DNA from: Vicinamibacteria bacterium
GTDB taxonomy: Bacteria; Acidobacteriota; Vicinamibacteria; Fen-336; JAGNNV01
Length of the DNA: 64,000 bases
Assembly: GCA_019694155.1 (NCBI GenBank)
Contig: JAIBCN010000174.1
Coordinates: 1-64,000, forward strand
Direction: 5' to 3'
A program made the position numbers and the translations under genes. The first letter of the stretch is position 1; each line of letters starts with the position of its first letter. A model generated the notes under the pieces. The model saw nothing but the letters and a program-made list of their open reading frames with translations. It was not told where the DNA came from and did not search any database. This document shows positions 41,701 to 50,386 of the stretch, one piece after another.

Positions 41701-44700
41701 GGCCGGGCAACGCGGGCGGCGGCGGCACGGACGACAACGTCGCGAACAACTCCGAGAATAGCGGGGGCGGGGGCGGCGGCAACGCCGGCGCGGGCGGCCG
41801 GGGCGGCAATTCGTGGAACACGAACGCGACTCTCGGCGGTCTGGGCGGAGCGGGTTTCGCGGTGGCCGCCGATCGCCTGGTCCTCGGCGGCGGCGGCGGC
41901 GCCGGCAGCCGTAATAACTCCTCGGGCCAGCTCGGCAGCGGCGGCGCCGGCGGCGGCATGGTGTTCATCCGGGCGGGCAGCGTCACCGGCACGGGAACCA
42001 TCGTGGCCAACGGCCAGATGGGCCTCGAGCCTCTCAACGACGGCGGCGGCGGTGGTGGCGCGGGCGGGAGCATCCTCGTTCTTGCCATGTCCGGAGGCCT
42101 CGGGGGCCTGACCGTCAACGCCCAGGGCGCCGCGGGAACGAATTCCTGGCCGCTTCAGGCCCCCGGCGGCACTCCCGGTGAGCGCCACGGCCCCGGAGGA
42201 GGAGGAGGAGGAGGCATCGCCTTCCTTTCGTCCGCCGCGGCGGTGACGAACGTGAACGGCGGAGCCGCCGGCACCACCACGACGGCGGCCGACACCTACG
42301 GCGCCCTGCCGGGCGGCGTGGGCGCCGTGACCATCAGCGGCACCCTCGACGCGACGATCCCTTCGGTCTGCAGCCTCACGGGAACCGCGGACCTCGCGGT
42401 GACCAAGAGCGGCGACCCGGCAACCGTCCTCGCGGGCGCCGACATCACGTACTCCATCCTCGTCCAGAACCTCGGGCCAGGCGCGGCCGCGAACCCGACT
42501 CTGTCCGAGTCCGTCCCCGCGAGTACGACGTTCCAGTTCCTGACGCCCCCCGCGGGCTGGTCCTGCAGTGGCGTACCCGCCATCGGCGGCACGGGCTCGT
42601 TCACCTGCTCGATTGCGTCCCTGGCTTCCGGCGGGTCCGCAACTTTCACCTACGGCGTGCGGGTGAACCTCGGCACGGCCGCGGGCACCGTGGTCGCGCT
42701 CACCGCCACCGTCTCCAGCACGACCGTCGATACCAACCCCGCGAACAATACGTCGAGCGCCTTCACCAACGTGAACGCGCCCGTCGTGCTGCTCACGCGG
42801 GCGACGCTCCGCGGCCTTCGAGTGGAGCGGTCCGGACGCGTCCGCTTCGCGACCGGCTCTCAGCGAGGAACGAGCCAGTTCGACCTGTACGCCTCCAACG
42901 ACCCGCTGCGCGCCTCCGACCTGCGAAAGGTGAATCTCGAGCCGGTGCAGGCGCCCGTCGCCGACTCCAACGGGCCGGTTCTCTACGACGTGCGCACCGA
43001 TCCAATCGACACTCGCTATCTCTACCTCGGCGAGACGGAAGGAAGCGGGAGGCGCAATCTCATGGGGCCCTTCCTGATCGGGGACGCGCGGCTCGCCTCG
43101 GCCTACGACCGCACCGAAGCGCGCCTCGCCGAGGCAGGCCTGGAGGAGACCTTCGCCCGTGGGGCCCGGAGTGCCCGCATCCTCGCCCCTCGGGAACGGC
43201 GAGCCGGCAACAAACAGTTCCGCGAGGCCGTCGAGCGGGGGCGCGCCTCGAAGGACGCGCGGCGCGCGCGCGATCGCGCCGAGAGTCAGAATTCCGAGGG
43301 GGTGAAGATCTCGGTCAGCAGTCCGGGCCGTGTCCTGGTCACGAGGGCCGAGCTTGCGGCCCAGGGGTTGCCCGGGAGCGTGCCTCTCCGATTCGTGCGC
43401 ATCACCTCCTTCGGCCGGCCGGTCGCGGCAACAGTCTCGCGCGACGGAGCGAGCCTCTCCTTCGAAGCGGAGTCGCTGCACACGACTTACACAGGAGAGA
43501 ACGTTTACGTGGCGAGCTGGCAGGCGAAGACGCCCCTTCCGCGCGTGGCTCTGAGCGTGGTGGATCCGGTTCCCCCGGGGTTCACGAGGATCAGCAAGCG
43601 CGAGGCCTACTTTGTCTACAACGAGGGAATCGATCCATGGGCGTGGGGCATCCTGTACGGCTCGAACTGGCCTGACACCAGTTGGGACCCGGAGGCCGGC
43701 ACCTTCGACCTTCCCGGGCTCGGGCCGTCCTCGCTTCCGGTGCGCTTCGAACTGAAGGTGGCGGGTGGAAGCGGGCACACCCACATCGTCGAGGCATGGC
43801 TGAACGGCCATCCGCTGGGCGAGGTCGAAGTGAATGGAACATCGACCGGGATCCTCCGTGGCTCGGTCGAGGGGCTCCAGCAGACCGGCAACCGGCTGAC
43901 CCTTTCCTACAAGACCGTGGAAGGCGCACCGGATGCCTTCGCCGTGCTCTCTCACCTGGACCTTGCCGTGCCCGAACGTCCACGCGGCGCCGACGCGGTG
44001 ATCGAGGACATCTCGCCGTTCTCCGCGGTCCTGCCCGCCCTCGCGAACATCGACATGCTGGTCATCACCCACGGCGACTTCGCGAACGCGGCGCGGCGCT
44101 TCGCCGCGCTCAAGGAAGCCGAGGGCCGGCGGGTCGCGGTCGTCGATGTGGAGCGCGCCTACGACGCTTTCAGCGCCGGCGTGGTCGAGGCCGAAGCGGT
44201 TCGCGCGCTCATCTCGCGGGCGGCGGGGCAGGCCGGCGGGCTGCGATTCCTCGTCCTCATCGGTGACGACAGCTTCGACCCCGAGGACTTCTCGGGCCTC
44301 GGCGCGGTCTCATTCATCCCCTCGATCTACGGGGCGGAGCGCGTGGCTTCGGAGAACGGCTACGCCGACCTCAACGGCGACGGCCGGCCAGATCTCGCGA
44401 TCGGAAGGCTGCCGGTTCGAACGGCCGCGGAGGCGGATGCGATGGTGAACAAGATCGCGGGACAGGCGGAAGCGCTGCGGGTCGGCGCCGGACGGAACTT
44501 CTTCGTGGTGGACAACGGCTCCGGCGAAGAGAACCCGTTCCTGGGCGAGGCGCAGATGATGGCCGCACAAACCCCCTCCGCCGCCCTCTCTTTCGCCGAC
44601 ATCGACGGGGGCATTGTCGCTGCCCGCGGGAAGGTTGAAGCGGCCTTCGCGGCCGGAGGCCTTATCCACTACTTCGGCCACGGAGGACGAGAGACCTGGG

Positions 44701-45095
44701 CGGACGAGAACCTCCTCGACGTCGATTCGGTCGACGGTCTGGCGGGGGCGGGGAGCGTGGTCATAACCTGGTCCTGCCTGGTTCAGGACTACCAGTACAT
44801 CCTCGGGCGCTCGGTGAACGAGGCTCTTCTCCTCAAGCCCGAGGGGGGGGCGCTCGCCGCTTTCGGACCGGCAGGCATGACGGACCAGGCCGATCAGGCG
44901 CTGCTCTACGGATCGTTCTACAAGCAGCTCCGGCGCGGCGGCAGCCTCGGCGAGATCATCCGGGACGCGAAGTCGGCGGCCGTCGCCTCGAGTCCTCGCG
45001 CCCGAGCCGTGGTGGAGGGCTTCAACCTGCTCGGCGATCCGACGCTCGGCATGTCGAGAGCGGATCCCATCTCCGCCCGCCCGCGACGCCGATAG
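38772..45095 (+). CDS. Giant secreted surface protein with two DUF11 repeats, Gly-rich region and C-terminal C25 (gingipain-like) peptidase domain
   Basis: 2,107 aa. Start: ATG giving MSIANSHLTRTLRV and a signal peptide (VATAFGILMFAGVNAGA); a TTG 9 nt upstream is also possible, as the GGAG lies between ideal spacings. Order: a beta-rich N-terminal part (about 30-590); DUF11 domain 1 (about 597-725; VDLSITKTDAPDPVPAGG); a poly-Gly/Asn region (about 900-1160; SGGGGGGNAGAGGRGG); DUF11 domain 2 (about 1205-1335; ADLAVTKSGDPATVLAG); a linker; a peptidase C25 domain (about 1755-2090). Catalytic His1970 is in HYFGHGGRETW and Cys2002 in ITWSCLVQDY, with LVLIGDDSFDP and DLAIGRLPVR as in gingipains. 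No sorting signal of the type IX system was recognised at the C-terminus. Confidence 0.85.
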   Translation: MSIANSHLTRTLRVATAFGILMFAGVNAGAGTFGVPVNIHTDGRLCTGVNVPAGGGCTAAAINPPGWFILTGTGAAVGDNVHQIRFFIEVTGTTLDVRVFDPGSSGARDGGTAGQTNYTLTSPSATLANINITNDAAPPTQDRLARLTAGGFVALNAGAAFASTPGLHELRVTVTAATANLRNAFGVDIRDGSGNPLNVYTIGQTPAPDSAFVAGPWNGNAPIAAVSAPMPLFAYVERGCSVIPSNFHSENAGPATIVNALGQSTSLTLSNTDGVAQTLTVETTTAVNQDANNYGLWPLTHNVSSGSNIVDWRFADYRGWATAPSGAAPGDPRSPIRMYLPNSYAPSGGSPNAVAPDEPILRAVYAVVSGPNPPVVGSPTRMLIEAALENPGPGAISNVILQIPLPSGAVLVAGSAVATINSLPATCAEPGGVPGFLAGSTTAMQCTLTAPVPLGSVAALSLRADITPAAAGALNVTGRPSLAISGITRAGTTGTATTVQPHWFAPGDSVTIAGGSEAGYNITGATVLTTPTATTFTYTVPGAGGASTGTITVTENGGDRSAVALFTPAYSSAAARSENVGPICQLTGAAAAAPPATVDLSITKTDAPDPVPAGGNITYTIGVSNPIGGSPAPNASMIDVLPAGTTFQSLGVPAGWTCSTPPVGGAGTVSCTRATFPAGATSTFTLVVRVAPSTPVATVITNTATVASDGLESNPSNNAATATTTVGSILGAPACATGATGSPASITGVVNAYYPGTANAANGATSITVGARLGAATDITPGDLILVIQMQDAAIDSTNTAAYGGATNGTTALNNVGRYEYGVATNTVGAGGGTVNLAGGLTRGPYTNAAASGTQGQRRFQVVRVPQYASTTLTSGLTALPWNGAVGGILAVDVAGSLGLGGATVDVSGLGFRAGQGRGLGGGAGTDVDYRNPSAQNVHGSKGEGIAGTPQYLWSAAGGAVDTTIDGYPNGSSARGRPGNAGGGGTDDNVANNSENSGGGGGGNAGAGGRGGNSWNTNATLGGLGGAGFAVAADRLVLGGGGGAGSRNNSSGQLGSGGAGGGMVFIRAGSVTGTGTIVANGQMGLEPLNDGGGGGGAGGSILVLAMSGGLGGLTVNAQGAAGTNSWPLQAPGGTPGERHGPGGGGGGGIAFLSSAAAVTNVNGGAAGTTTTAADTYGALPGGVGAVTISGTLDATIPSVCSLTGTADLAVTKSGDPATVLAGADITYSILVQNLGPGAAANPTLSESVPASTTFQFLTPPAGWSCSGVPAIGGTGSFTCSIASLASGGSATFTYGVRVNLGTAAGTVVALTATVSSTTVDTNPANNTSSAFTNVNAPVVLLTRATLRGLRVERSGRVRFATGSQRGTSQFDLYASNDPLRASDLRKVNLEPVQAPVADSNGPVLYDVRTDPIDTRYLYLGETEGSGRRNLMGPFLIGDARLASAYDRTEARLAEAGLEETFARGARSARILAPRERRAGNKQFREAVERGRASKDARRARDRAESQNSEGVKISVSSPGRVLVTRAELAAQGLPGSVPLRFVRITSFGRPVAATVSRDGASLSFEAESLHTTYTGENVYVASWQAKTPLPRVALSVVDPVPPGFTRISKREAYFVYNEGIDPWAWGILYGSNWPDTSWDPEAGTFDLPGLGPSSLPVRFELKVAGGSGHTHIVEAWLNGHPLGEVEVNGTSTGILRGSVEGLQQTGNRLTLSYKTVEGAPDAFAVLSHLDLAVPERPRGADAVIEDISPFSAVLPALANIDMLVITHGDFANAARRFAALKEAEGRRVAVVDVERAYDAFSAGVVEAEAVRALISRAAGQAGGLRFLVLIGDDSFDPEDFSGLGAVSFIPSIYGAERVASENGYADLNGDGRPDLAIGRLPVRTAAEADAMVNKIAGQAEALRVGAGRNFFVVDNGSGEENPFLGEAQMMAAQTPSAALSFADIDGGIVAARGKVEAAFAAGGLIHYFGHGGRETWADENLLDVDSVDGLAGAGSVVITWSCLVQDYQYILGRSVNEALLLKPEGGALAAFGPAGMTDQADQALLYGSFYKQLRRGGSLGEIIRDAKSAAVASSPRARAVVEGFNLLGDPTLGMSRADPISARPRRR

Positions 45096-45112
45096 GGCGG
45101 AAGCCCCATTCC

Positions 45113-47626
45113 CTACTCCGCGCGCAGCGCCTCCATCGGTCGCACCCGCGTGGCCCGCTGCGCGGGCACGTACACGGAGAAGAGCGAGATCACCGTCACC
45201 AGGCCGAACACCGCGACGTAGGTGACGGGGTCGAGCGCGCTGACCCCGAACAGGATGCTCGAGATTCCATCCCGGCCCACCGTGGCGATGGCGAGGGCGA
45301 CGGCGAGACCGAGCGAGAGTCCAAGGGCGATCTGCCTCGCCCCCTGCTTGAGGACCATGGTGAGAATCCCCGAGGCCCCGGCGCCCAGGGCCATGCGCAC
45401 GCCGAACTCGACCGTGCGCTGGCTGACCGAGAAGGCCATGACCCCGTAGATGCCGACCGCGGCGAGGACGATGGCCACGAGGCCGAGGGCCGAGAACAGG
45501 GTCGCGATGATGCGGTTCACCGCGACCGCCCCGTCGAGATTGAATCTGGGCGTGGCCGCGAAGTAGAGAGGGAGATTTGGATCGACCTTGCGCACTTCGC
45601 GCCGCAGGTCGGGGAGGATCGCCTCCGCGCTCTGGCCGGCGCGCGGTTTCACGATCACGGTAGCGAACTGGTTCGCGATCGGCTCGGCCGCGGCCGGTCC
45701 GAAGGGGACGGAATAGAACGGGACGTAGAAGCCGCTGTCCTCCACGTTCTGGTTGTTAAAGGGGCCGGACATGCGCACGGTGCTGACGACGCCCACGATG
45801 GTCCGCCAGGGCCCGAACTGCGGCGAGCTGCCGTCGCCCGTACGGAATCGACGGCCAATCGGGCTCTGGCCGCCGAAGTGCCTCCGCGCGAACTCGGCGT
45901 TGATGACCGCCACCGGCTGTTTCGAGTCGAGGTCGGAATCATCGAAGTCGCGGCCCTCGAGCATCTTCTGACCGAGGACGTTGAAGAATCCCGGCGATAC
46001 CTGTTCGAAGTTCACGTTCGGATGATCGCCCTTCGCGTTGTAGGTCTTCCCTTCGATCTCGATGGGGCCGTTGCCGGAGAACACCATCTGGAAGCGGCTG
46101 GTGAGGGCGACGCTTTCGAACTGCGACGAGCTGCGCAGGGTGGTGAGCAGGCGGTCGAAGAAGATCTTGCGCGCCGCGGGCGTCGGGTAGTCGCCGTCCA
46201 TCAGGCCCATGCGCGCGGACATGATGCCGCCGGTGTCATAGCCGTAGTCGATGGTCTGCTGATTGACGATCGAGCGCACCTGGAGCACGGAACCGATAAG
46301 GAGGATGCAGGTCACCGCGATCTGGAAGACCACGAGGCCGCGGGTCAGCAGGCCGACGTGTCGCGACGAGTTGCCGCGGCCCGAGTCCTTGAGCGTCGAG
46401 GCCGCATCGGTGCGCGACGACATGAGGGCGGGCATCAGGCCGGAGAGGAGCGCAGCCGCAAACGTCGCAAGCACGGTGATGAGAAGAGCGAGGCGGTCGA
46501 TCTCGAAGAGCATCCAGCGTGGCGGACCGTTCTGCTGGGCGCGGAAGGATGCGGCGAGCCAATCCACCGAGAAGTAAGCGAGGCCGATCCCGAGCACCGC
46601 GCCCAGGGTGGCGACGAGCAGGCTCTCGGTGAGCATCTGCCGGACGAGGCGGATGCGCGTGGCGCCCAGCGAAGAGCGGATGGCGAGTTCCTTGAGCCGG
46701 ATGGTGGCCCGGGCGAACTGCATGTTCATCACGTTCACGCAGCCGATCAGAAGCACTCCGACGCCAAAGGCGAGCATGGTGAGGAGCATCCCCCGAATGG
46801 GCAGGGGAGTGAAGGTCTTGAGCAGGGGCTGGATCTGCGCGTCGTTGAACTGCTTGTTGGTGTCCGGGTAGGCCGCGGCGAAGCGCCGGGCGAAGCCCGC
46901 GAACTCGGCCTGAGCGGCGTCGAGCGACACGTCCTTCCTGATGAGGCCAAGCACGGCGGGATTGTTGCCCTGCGGGTCGTTCCTCGCCTTGGGGGGGAAC
47001 TCGCTGAAGAGCGGGATCCACATCTCCTCGTTCTGCGGGAAGCTGAAGCCCTGAGGCATCACGCCGATGATGGTGGCGGGCTTCCCGTTCAGACGCACGT
47101 CCTTCCCCACGATGTTCGCGGCGCCCCCGAAGTCGCGCTGCCAGACCCCATAGCTCAGGAGCAGCACTTTCGGCGCTCCCGGCTTGTTGTCCTCTTCGGT
47201 GAAGTCGCGCCCCATGAGCGGCTGAACCCCGAGGATCCTCAGGAAGTCCTCGGTGGTGTAAGCACCCGTGTAGCGGCGGGGCTCGCCGTCCGCGGTGAGG
47301 TTGACGGTGGAGCCGTTGAGGTAGGCGGCGAGGCGCTCGAAGGACTTCTGCTCCTTCCGGAACTCCTCGTAGTCCATCGCGTACACCTGGTTGTTGGCGC
47401 CGAACGGAGTGACGGTGGTCGGATCGATGAACGTGACATTGGTGAGCCGGTCGGCGTTCGGAAAGGAGAACCCGCGGATCATGGTGGCGTTCACCATGGT
47501 GAACATGGTGGCGACCGCGCAGATCCCGAGGGCCAGAACGAAGACGGAAAGCGCCGCGAAGCCCTTGTCCTTGATGAGAACGCGAAGCCCGATGCGAAGG
47601 TCCTGGCGGAAGGTCTCAGCGAACAT
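45113..47626 (-). CDS. ADOP-type duplicated FtsX/MacB permease without ATPase
   Basis: 837 aa from the ATG with GGGGGAGA upstream (MFAETFRQDLRIGLRVLIKD). Two FtsX/MacB_PCD modules are joined: module 1 (about 20-430) with GFAALSVFVLALGICAVATM, periplasmic domain, GVLLIGCVNVMNMQFARATI and LAIRSSLGATRIRLVRQML; module 2 (about 430-835) with VVFQIAVTCILLIGSVLQV, periplasmic domain and GIYGVMAFSVSQRTVEFGV, RMALGAGASGILTMVLKQG. This is the acidobacterial duplicated orphan permease pattern, so named because the ATPase is not encoded alongside. It is probably an exporter or a mechanotransmission-type permease. Substrate unknown. Confidence 0.92.
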   Translation of the reverse strand: MFAETFRQDLRIGLRVLIKDKGFAALSVFVLALGICAVATMFTMVNATMIRGFSFPNADRLTNVTFIDPTTVTPFGANNQVYAMDYEEFRKEQKSFERLAAYLNGSTVNLTADGEPRRYTGAYTTEDFLRILGVQPLMGRDFTEEDNKPGAPKVLLLSYGVWQRDFGGAANIVGKDVRLNGKPATIIGVMPQGFSFPQNEEMWIPLFSEFPPKARNDPQGNNPAVLGLIRKDVSLDAAQAEFAGFARRFAAAYPDTNKQFNDAQIQPLLKTFTPLPIRGMLLTMLAFGVGVLLIGCVNVMNMQFARATIRLKELAIRSSLGATRIRLVRQMLTESLLVATLGAVLGIGLAYFSVDWLAASFRAQQNGPPRWMLFEIDRLALLITVLATFAAALLSGLMPALMSSRTDAASTLKDSGRGNSSRHVGLLTRGLVVFQIAVTCILLIGSVLQVRSIVNQQTIDYGYDTGGIMSARMGLMDGDYPTPAARKIFFDRLLTTLRSSSQFESVALTSRFQMVFSGNGPIEIEGKTYNAKGDHPNVNFEQVSPGFFNVLGQKMLEGRDFDDSDLDSKQPVAVINAEFARRHFGGQSPIGRRFRTGDGSSPQFGPWRTIVGVVSTVRMSGPFNNQNVEDSGFYVPFYSVPFGPAAAEPIANQFATVIVKPRAGQSAEAILPDLRREVRKVDPNLPLYFAATPRFNLDGAVAVNRIIATLFSALGLVAIVLAAVGIYGVMAFSVSQRTVEFGVRMALGAGASGILTMVLKQGARQIALGLSLGLAVALAIATVGRDGISSILFGVSALDPVTYVAVFGLVTVISLFSVYVPAQRATRVRPMEALRAE

Positions 47627-47728
47627 GGGCGGTCTCCCCCGAAGGCCCGGGCGGCCGGAGGCATTCCGGCCCGGCAAGGGCGGCTGCGGGATAAGACGAA
47701 GAGCGAATCAGGAAGGTTCCAGCCGGCG

Positions 47729-47745
47729 TCAATCAAATCGATTGA
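47729..47745. promoter_or_regulatory. Inverted repeat upstream of the MFS gene, possible operator
   Basis: TCAATC (47729-47734), 5-nt spacer, GATTGA (47740-47745), in the gap between the divergent ADOP permease and the MFS transporter. A further GATT...AATC pair lies at 47773-47786. The regulator is unknown. Confidence 0.35.
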
Positions 47746-47790
47746 ACGTGACTGAGACCCGACGTGGAAACGATTAGAGTCAATCGCGTC

Positions 47791-49038
47791 ATGACCAGTG
47801 ATACCGCGACGAGACGGATCCTCGGCCTGGAGTGGCCGGCGCAGATGACCGTCGCCGAGCGCCGCTCCCTCATCGCGGGCGGCCTCGGGTGGATGCTCGA
47901 CGCCATGGACGTGATGCTCTACTCCATGGTCCTCGCGGACCTCGTGGTGCATCTGGGGATGAGCAAGCCGCAGGCCGGGCTCCTCAACTCCCTCACCCTG
48001 TTCGCCTCCGCGATCGGCGGCCTCTCCTTCGGCGTGCTGGCGGACCGCATCGGGCGAACACGCGCGCTCATGGGCTCGATACTGATGTATTCGATCGCGA
48101 GCTTCGCCTGCGGCCTGTCGCAGACCATTCCCCAGCTCGCCGTGTTCCGCTTCATCCTGGGCCTCGGGATGGGAGGCGAGTGGACCACGGGCGCCGCCCT
48201 GATCGCGGAAACCTGGCGCGCGGAGCATCGCGGCAAGGCTCTGGGTGTGATGCAGTCGTCGTGGGCGATCGGCGAGATGATCGCGGCCGGCGTCACCCTA
48301 GCCGTGCTGCCCACCTTCGGGTGGCGCGCGGTCTTCTTCGTGGGCATCCTCCCCGCCCTCGCCGTGCTCTGGATCCGGAAGGATGTGCCGGAGTCCGAGA
48401 TCTGGCTCGCGCGCGGGAAGGAGAAGCCGGTTTCCCTGAGCGTCATGTGGCGCCCGGACATCCGCTGGAAGGGCGTGCTCGCCACGCTGATGAACGCGTG
48501 CGCCATGTTCGGCTACTGGGGCCTGTTCACCTGGATTCCCGGATACCTGGCCCTCGCCGAGAAGGATGGCGGCCGCGGGCTCGGCATCGTGGCCTCCCTC
48601 ACCTGGGTGCTCTTCATGGCCCCGGGCAAGTGGCTCGGATACGTTCTCTTCGGATTCTCCGCGGACAAGTTCGGACGGAAGAAGAGCTACATTTTCTACC
48701 TCGTGGCCGCGGCTATCCTGGTGCCCATCTTCGGAATGACCCGGAGCCTCACCGCCCTGCTGATCCTGGGGCCCTTCGTCGGCTTCTTCGGCACCGGCTA
48801 CTTCTCGGGCTTCGCCGCCATCGCCTCGGAGCTCTTCCCCACCGAGATCCGCGCCACCGCCATGGGCCTCAGCTACAACGTCGGCCGGGGCTTTTCCGCC
48901 CTCGCCCCCTTCGTGGTGGGAGCGATCGCGAAGGAGTATTCCTTCATGGCCGCGTTCCTGCTTCTCGCCGCCGCCTTCCTCGCGGCCGCGCTGCTGGCCC
49001 TCGCCCTTCCAGAGACCAGAGGGAAGGCGCTCGAGTAG
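47791..49038 (+). CDS. MFS transporter, probable organic-acid/sugar-acid symporter
   Basis: 415 aa from the ATG of MTSDTATRRILGLEWPAQMT; a GTG 9 codons earlier is possible. Twelve helices. MFS signature in loop 2-3 (GVLADRIGRTRALMGSI) and again in loop 8-9 (GFSADKFGRKKSYIFY). GLGMGGEWTTGAALIAETWR in helix 4-5 is characteristic of the AAHS/sialate-shikimate-type proton symporters for carboxylates. It ends exactly next to the stop of the convergent outer-membrane gene. It lies at the edge of the uronate locus and could bring in a sugar acid, but it is in the opposite orientation and may be separate. Confidence 0.85.
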   Translation: MTSDTATRRILGLEWPAQMTVAERRSLIAGGLGWMLDAMDVMLYSMVLADLVVHLGMSKPQAGLLNSLTLFASAIGGLSFGVLADRIGRTRALMGSILMYSIASFACGLSQTIPQLAVFRFILGLGMGGEWTTGAALIAETWRAEHRGKALGVMQSSWAIGEMIAAGVTLAVLPTFGWRAVFFVGILPALAVLWIRKDVPESEIWLARGKEKPVSLSVMWRPDIRWKGVLATLMNACAMFGYWGLFTWIPGYLALAEKDGGRGLGIVASLTWVLFMAPGKWLGYVLFGFSADKFGRKKSYIFYLVAAAILVPIFGMTRSLTALLILGPFVGFFGTGYFSGFAAIASELFPTEIRATAMGLSYNVGRGFSALAPFVVGAIAKEYSFMAAFLLLAAAFLAAALLALALPETRGKALE

Positions 49039-49818
49039 CTAGGTCTTCGGCTTCCGTTTCCAGAGGTCCCGCGCGAGGATCATCTTGAACGTGAGCTTGT
49101 CCGACGCGTCGTTGAGCCCAAAGCCCACGCCGAACTCGAAGTCCCAGGTCTTCCCCGCATGGTCGACCACGGCGTAGAGATTGTGCGATTGCTGCCCCCG
49201 GGAATAGAAATCGCTGAAGTGCCCGAAGTTCGAGTACTGCTCGACCGCGGCCTGCCATTTCGGGGCGACGTTGAATGCGACGCGCGCCGCAGGCACGAAC
49301 TCGAGCTTGCCGAAACCGTCGTAGGCGGTGTCGACGATGGGATTGAAGATGAGGTCGAAGCTCTTGAAGTGCCAGCCGATGATCGGCCGGACCTCGGAGG
49401 TGATCCTCGTCGAGTCCCAGCGCTTCGCGTTGTAGCTGAACTCGAAGTTGGCCCCGTACACGAACCGGCGGTTGTCTCCATTCGGAGCCGCGAACAGAGC
49501 GCGGAGCTTCACTCCGTCGATGCCGAAGCCCAGGTCCTTGTCGAGGGTGTACAAGGGCAGGTAGAGCCCGGCTTCGAACCAGTCGGTCACGCCGAACGCC
49601 CACTCGGGCACGCCGTTCCACGACTTGTCCGCCACCACCGCCCCGTCGAAGGCCCGCTCTTTCAGGCCCCGGGCGATGTAGTTGTTGTGCAGGGTCAGAT
49701 TGAACGTGCCCTTCGCGGCGAGGCCGCCGTCGTAGACCTGGATCTCGTCGGCCTGAGCGGCGGCGAGAGAGGGCAGGGTGAGAGCCAGGCAGAGCCCGGC
49801 CAGCCATCGGGTTGTCAT
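49039..49818 (-). CDS. Outer-membrane beta-barrel protein
   Basis: 259 aa. Signal peptide RWLAGLCLALTLPSLAAAQ. The mature part alternates amphipathic strands (FNLTLHNNYIARGL, WFEAGLYLPLYTL, FVYGANFEFSYNAKRW, WDFEFGVGFGLND) as in small barrels of the phenol-degradation MetA-like or related families. A final strand with a C-terminal aromatic is not evident, as the tail is basic (DLWKRKPKT). It is the last gene after the monoheme cytochrome gene (49 nt gap), perhaps a channel for the uronate locus. Function not established. Confidence 0.65.
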   Translation of the reverse strand: MTTRWLAGLCLALTLPSLAAAQADEIQVYDGGLAAKGTFNLTLHNNYIARGLKERAFDGAVVADKSWNGVPEWAFGVTDWFEAGLYLPLYTLDKDLGFGIDGVKLRALFAAPNGDNRRFVYGANFEFSYNAKRWDSTRITSEVRPIIGWHFKSFDLIFNPIVDTAYDGFGKLEFVPAARVAFNVAPKWQAAVEQYSNFGHFSDFYSRGQQSHNLYAVVDHAGKTWDFEFGVGFGLNDASDKLTFKMILARDLWKRKPKT

Positions 49819-49867
49819 TGGTCGAGCGCCTGAGTGGAGAGGGAAAGGCCGAAGACCGAGGGGCCGG

Positions 49868-50326
49868 TCAGGGCAGGGACTTCAGGTAGGCCGCCATGGC
49901 CTCGGCGTCCTCGGGCTTGAGGGTGTAGGCGGGCATGGGCGGGCCCGCCTTGTGGCCCCGGGGATTCTTCGCGGTCTGAAGGAAGGCCACGAAGCCCTCG
50001 TACTTCCAGTTCGTCCAGAGCTTGCTCGTCGACGTGATGTCGGGCGCCTTCTGATGCCAGTCCTCGATGGGCTTGGCGGGGATACCGACGAGCGTGGCGC
50101 CTTTCATCCAGTTCGCCTTGTCGAAGCTGCCGTCGGGGAGGATCGGCGTGTGGCACTCCTGGCAGCGCGAGACCTCTTCGACGAGGTACTTCCCGCGTTC
50201 GAGGCGGGTCTCCTTCGCCGCTTCCGGCTTGGGGGTCTGGGCGAGGCCGACCGTCGCGATCGCCGCTATGGCGATACCGGCCAGGGAAAGGATGAGAGGT
50301 CTCGGGCGGAGGCTTGTCGTCGTCAT
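49868..50326 (-). CDS. Exported monoheme c-type cytochrome
   Basis: 152 aa from the ATG of MTTTSLRPRPLILSLAG, which gives a standard signal peptide ending GLAQ; no clear SD is seen. One heme site CQECH at about 46-50, and a distal Met in PPMPAYTLKPED near the C-terminus with AMAAYLKSLP, the class I pattern found in small electron-transfer or dehydrogenase-linked cytochromes. It lies 60 nt downstream of the lyase gene. It might take electrons from a periplasmic sugar dehydrogenase, but none is seen. Confidence 0.8.
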   Translation of the reverse strand: MTTTSLRPRPLILSLAGIAIAAIATVGLAQTPKPEAAKETRLERGKYLVEEVSRCQECHTPILPDGSFDKANWMKGATLVGIPAKPIEDWHQKAPDITSTSKLWTNWKYEGFVAFLQTAKNPRGHKAGPPMPAYTLKPEDAEAMAAYLKSLP

Positions 50327-50386
50327 GGGGCGGGAGCATGTCACGAGAGCGGCCGTGAACCAAGCAGGCCGAATTGTCATCGCCGC

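Noticed and set aside
41650-42250. Repetitive GGC-rich DNA considered as a CRISPR or tandem repeat array
   Set aside because: No constant repeat/spacer pattern; it is in-frame coding for Gly/Asn-rich protein.
40746-44072. Very long open frame (over 1,100 codons) on the minus strand inside the giant surface protein gene
   Set aside because: It mirrors the GC-rich codon pattern of the plus-strand gene, has low-complexity Arg/Gly/Ala composition and no domain. The plus-strand frame has a signal peptide, two DUF11 domains and a C25 active site.
45878-47755. Long plus-strand frame opposite the ADOP permease
   Set aside because: His/Gly/Glu-rich shadow of the permease gene; no domain, no ribosome-binding site.
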